7,347 bases of DNA. Source: Bacillota bacterium. GTDB taxonomy: Bacteria; Bacillota; Clostridia; Acetivibrionales; DSM-1351. The stretch is taken from positions 1 through 7,347 of the forward strand of contig JAEWSZ010000147.1 in assembly GCA_023397905.1 (NCBI GenBank), in the 5' to 3' direction. The notes below the pieces were generated by a model, which was not told the DNA's origin, did no database searches, and was given only the letters and a program-made list of their open reading frames with translations. The position numbers were made by a program, and so were the translations under genes. Positions 5,278 through 7,347 of the stretch are shown here, piece by piece. Each line of letters starts with the position of its first letter. Positions within the stretch are counted from its first letter, which is position 1.

Positions 5278-6627
5278 TTAAATAAGCGGCGCTTCGCGTT
5301 TTATATAATTCCAGACAGGGCTGTTCAGGGAGAGATTTATCTCCTTTGTAAAATTTATTACTCCTTCATACCCTGCAAGGGCGTGCTTTCTTTCATGGTT
5401 GTGATCGCAGAAGGCTATCCCCAGCTTATAGGCAAGAGGCCTTTCCTTTACGCCTCCCACCAGGATATCAGCGCCTTTTTCCTTCATAAAGGCCTCCAGT
5501 TCGGCGGGATTTGCGTCGTCCAGGATCACCGTGTTTTCTCCCACCAGGCTGGAAATTATTTCGTAGTCCTCCGGCTTGCCGGTCTGCGTGCCCACCACTA
5601 CTGTCTCGATTCCCATTTCATTGAACTGCCTTATGAGAGAAATGGCCTTGAAACCGCCGCCCACATAGATTGCAGCTTTCTTGCCTTCAAGATTTCTTCT
5701 GTATTTATCTGAAAAACTTTTAAGTCTGTCCGTTTCGCTTTTTGTAAACAGCCTTGCCCTTTTAATATTCTCTTCACCGCCAATGGCTTCCGCTATGCGG
5801 ATCAGAGACTGGGTGGTGTCCTCCACTCCGAAGAAGCTTATTTTTATAAAGGGTATTCCCATTTCCTCTTCCATCTTTTTTGCAAGATATGTCATGGATC
5901 CGGCGCACTGAACTATGTTGAGCTGTGCCGAAGGCGCCTTTATAAGCGTCTCATAACCAGCATCTCCCGTGATGGTGGAAACTACCGGAATCCCTATTTC
6001 CCTGAGATAATTCTTTATTATCCACATTTCACCGGCCAGGTTGAAATCACCTAAAATGTTTACTCCCCTGGCTTTTGCTATTTTTTTATGGGGTTCCAGA
6101 AGTGCCAGAATGGCATTGCATGCCATCTTATATCCATAGGACTTATTTCCCGAAAAACCCGGCGACTTCACCGGGATCACCCTGGTCCCATACTTCTTTT
6201 CAGCCTGTCTACAGACAGCTTCCACATCATCGCCTATTACTCCCACAATACATGTGGCATATACAAATATGACTTTCGGACGGTGCTTTTCAACTATTTC
6301 ATCAATGGCCGCCTCCAGCTTTTTCTCTCCGCCGAAAACGATATCCTGTTCGGTCAGGTCGGTTGAAAAGCTGTTTCTGTACAGCTCGCTGCCGCTGGAA
6401 AGGCTTCCCCTTATATCCCAGGTGTAGCTGGCGCAGCCTATGGGGCCATGTACAATATGAAAAGCGTCCGTGATTGGATTGAGTACGACTCTGGCTCCGC
6501 AATACACGCAGGCCCTCTGGCTCACCGAACCTGAAAGGCTGTCGCTGTCACATTTGATTGCAGTTTTTGAAGCAGTTTTTCCAGAACGTATAAATTCTTT
6601 TCTTTCATTTAAAATCGTCGATTCCAT
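5278..6627 (-). CDS. nifE: FeMo-cofactor scaffold protein NifE
   Basis: A 449-residue NifE, the alpha-like subunit of the NifEN scaffold, where the NifB-made iron-sulfur core receives molybdenum and homocitrate. The order of conserved blocks is typical: CVYCGARVVLNPITDA (from residue 40), HGPIGCASYTWDIRGSLSSG, TDLTEQDIVFGGEKKL, YATCIVGVIGDD, GDFNLAGE and NIVQCAGSMTYLAKKM. Cys40, Cys65 and Cys126 match the three NifE ligands of the permanent Fe-S cluster in Azotobacter NifEN, and Cys241 matches the conserved NifE cysteine of the VQCAGSM motif. The ATG at 6627 was chosen because GAGAGGGG stands 7 bases upstream. The frame is open upstream to an ATG at 6720, but that has no clear ribosome site and would run through the stem-loop. 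The length is normal for the family. The partner is the NifN half of the next gene, 66 bp downstream. Confidence 0.96.
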   Translation of the reverse strand: MESTILNERKEFIRSGKTASKTAIKCDSDSLSGSVSQRACVYCGARVVLNPITDAFHIVHGPIGCASYTWDIRGSLSSGSELYRNSFSTDLTEQDIVFGGEKKLEAAIDEIVEKHRPKVIFVYATCIVGVIGDDVEAVCRQAEKKYGTRVIPVKSPGFSGNKSYGYKMACNAILALLEPHKKIAKARGVNILGDFNLAGEMWIIKNYLREIGIPVVSTITGDAGYETLIKAPSAQLNIVQCAGSMTYLAKKMEEEMGIPFIKISFFGVEDTTQSLIRIAEAIGGEENIKRARLFTKSETDRLKSFSDKYRRNLEGKKAAIYVGGGFKAISLIRQFNEMGIETVVVGTQTGKPEDYEIISSLVGENTVILDDANPAELEAFMKEKGADILVGGVKERPLAYKLGIAFCDHNHERKHALAGYEGVINFTKEINLSLNSPVWNYIKREAPLI

Positions 6628-6634
6628 TGCACCG

Positions 6635-6642
6635 CCCCTCTC
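6635..6642 (-). promoter_or_regulatory. Ribosome binding site deciding the nifE start
   Basis: GAGAGGGG lies 7 bases before the ATG at 6627. It supports that start over the in-frame ATG 31 codons upstream, which has no comparable purine-rich tract. Confidence 0.75.
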
Positions 6643-6660
6643 AAATGGATTTAAGGGCCT

Positions 6661-6695
6661 AGGGTACACCGTATCAAAAACATACGGTGTACCCT
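6661..6695 (-). other. Perfect 14-bp stem-loop between nifK and nifE
   Basis: A 14-bp perfect inverted repeat, AGGGTACACCGTAT and its exact complement, encloses a 7-base loop (GTTTTTG on the transcribed strand). It lies 54 bp past the nifK stop and 33 bp before the nifE start. No T-run follows either arm, so it does not look like an intrinsic terminator. It is better read as an RNA processing or stabilising hairpin that protects the 3' end of the abundant nitrogenase structural-gene message and sets a lower level for nifE. The structure is seen directly; the role is inferred. Confidence 0.85.
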
Positions 6696-6749
6696 GCTCC
6701 CATTTTCTTTCGTTATGCATTTATGGTTTTTATTCCGAATCCTGATCTA

Positions 6750-7347
6750 TTACATAACCACTTCAAACTCTTCGTCGGTGGCGTCTCTATCCTGTCTGTC
6801 CATCAATGCGTTCGCAATGAGCTCAACAAGCCTCAATGCCCCTTTGTATCCCACGATGGGCGCATTGGAATGGGCGTATCTGTCCAGGACCGGGAATCCC
6901 GCCCTGACAAAAGGTATGTCCTCGGCTTTGGCAATTTGTTTGCCATAGGAGGATCCCAGCAGCAGGTCAACCTTTTCATTCTTGATCCACTGGTGCAGCT
7001 CGAACAGATCCCCGGAAGCCCTTGCCGTACAGCCTTCAACTCCGTACTGTTCAAACAGGCTGTTTGCCAGCCGTACAAAATTTTCACCTGGAGTTCCCGT
7101 CAGAACATACCTGGGGATCATGCCCATTTCCAGAACCATTCTGGTCAAGCCCAGCGCCGTGTCGGGATCGCCGAAAATCGCCACTGTTTTATTGAAGAAA
7201 TAGAAGTGGGCATCCAGCATAAGGTCCACCAGCTGTCCGCGTTCCTCTTCAAGCTCGTAGGGAACCTCCTCGTTGGAGATTGCGGCCAGCTCCATTATTA
7301 ATTTATCTGTGGCCTCTATTCCGATGGGAAGGGGCAAAAGCGTATGG
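6750..7347 (-). CDS. nifK: Nitrogenase MoFe protein beta chain NifK, 3' part
   Basis: This is the C-terminal 198 residues of the beta subunit of the cytoplasmic MoFe protein, which with NifD reduces N2 to ammonia. The frame is open to the window edge (first full codon at 7344-7346), so the start lies outside. Readable landmarks are PIGIEATDK near the beginning, EEERGQLVDLM, GDPD, YVLTGTPG, LFELHQWIKNEKVDLL, YGK, FVRAGFPVLDR, GYKGALRLVE and the terminal EEFEVVM. These match the clostridial NifK tail as known from C. pasteurianum (VTGTPG, HQWIKNEGVDLL, EEDFEVV) better than the proteobacterial type or VnfK/AnfK. The P-cluster cysteines lie upstream of the window, so they cannot be checked. The gene ends 122 bp before nifE, with a strong stem-loop between. 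nifH and nifD are expected upstream but not seen. Confidence 0.95.
   Translation of the reverse strand, partial: HTLLPLPIGIEATDKLIMELAAISNEEVPYELEEERGQLVDLMLDAHFYFFNKTVAIFGDPDTALGLTRMVLEMGMIPRYVLTGTPGENFVRLANSLFEQYGVEGCTARASGDLFELHQWIKNEKVDLLLGSSYGKQIAKAEDIPFVRAGFPVLDRYAHSNAPIVGYKGALRLVELIANALMDRQDRDATDEEFEVVM

Noticed and set aside
6661..6695. Intrinsic terminator after nifK
   Set aside because: The stem is strong but no T-run follows on either strand, and nifE is on the same strand directly downstream.
6628..6720. NifE extended by 31 residues from an upstream ATG
   Set aside because: No clear ribosome site at 6720, the extension runs through the perfect stem-loop, and the ATG at 6627 has a good ribosome site and gives normal family length.

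Overview
This window carries a nitrogen-fixation (nif) gene block from an anaerobic member of the Clostridia. Every gene is on the minus strand, so transcription runs from high to low coordinates: nifK (3' part only), nifE, a fused nifN-nifB, a 102-residue thioredoxin-like [2Fe-2S] ferredoxin gene, and a split homocitrate synthase, nifV-omega followed by nifV-alpha. Three marks point to Clostridia, close in type to Clostridium pasteurianum: the NifN-B fusion, the omega-then-alpha split of NifV, and a ferredoxin whose cysteines sit at 11, 14, 24, 56 and 60. The NifK tail is also of the clostridial type. The genus cannot be fixed from the sequence alone.

Layout. 6750-7347 is the C-terminal 198 residues of NifK, the MoFe-protein beta subunit; its start is beyond the window. 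A 122-bp gap follows with a perfect 14-bp stem-loop (6661-6695), then nifE (5278-6627). A 66-bp gap holds a weak terminator-like hairpin and a strong ribosome binding site for nifN-B (2497-5211). Next, a 90-bp gap has a 19-bp palindrome abutting a -10 box in front of the ferredoxin gene (2098-2406). The largest gap, about 200 bp (1902-2097), holds an AT-rich tandem repeat, an inverted repeat and a candidate promoter for nifV-omega (942-1901). nifV-alpha (28-861) closes the window. No RNA gene, insertion sequence, CRISPR array or origin is visible.

How the genes work together. The radical-SAM part of NifN-B makes the 8-iron NifB-co core. Its own NifN half, paired with NifE, forms the NifEN scaffold on which the core becomes FeMo-co. 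NifV-alpha and NifV-omega together should make homocitrate, the organic ligand of FeMo-co. The finished cofactor goes into NifD-NifK. The ferredoxin is probably a redox partner of nitrogenase or of cofactor assembly.

The least ordinary signals are: (1) complementary loss of active-site parts in the two NifV paralogues; (2) retention in the NifN half of all three cysteines that hold the P-cluster in NifK; (3) an exact 17-bp sequence in inverted orientation on both sides of nifV-omega, with a third 11-bp copy making an operator-like repeat around a candidate promoter; (4) a related palindrome upstream of the ferredoxin gene; and (5) the long perfect hairpin between nifK and nifE. The system itself is a known one; no wholly new system was recognised.
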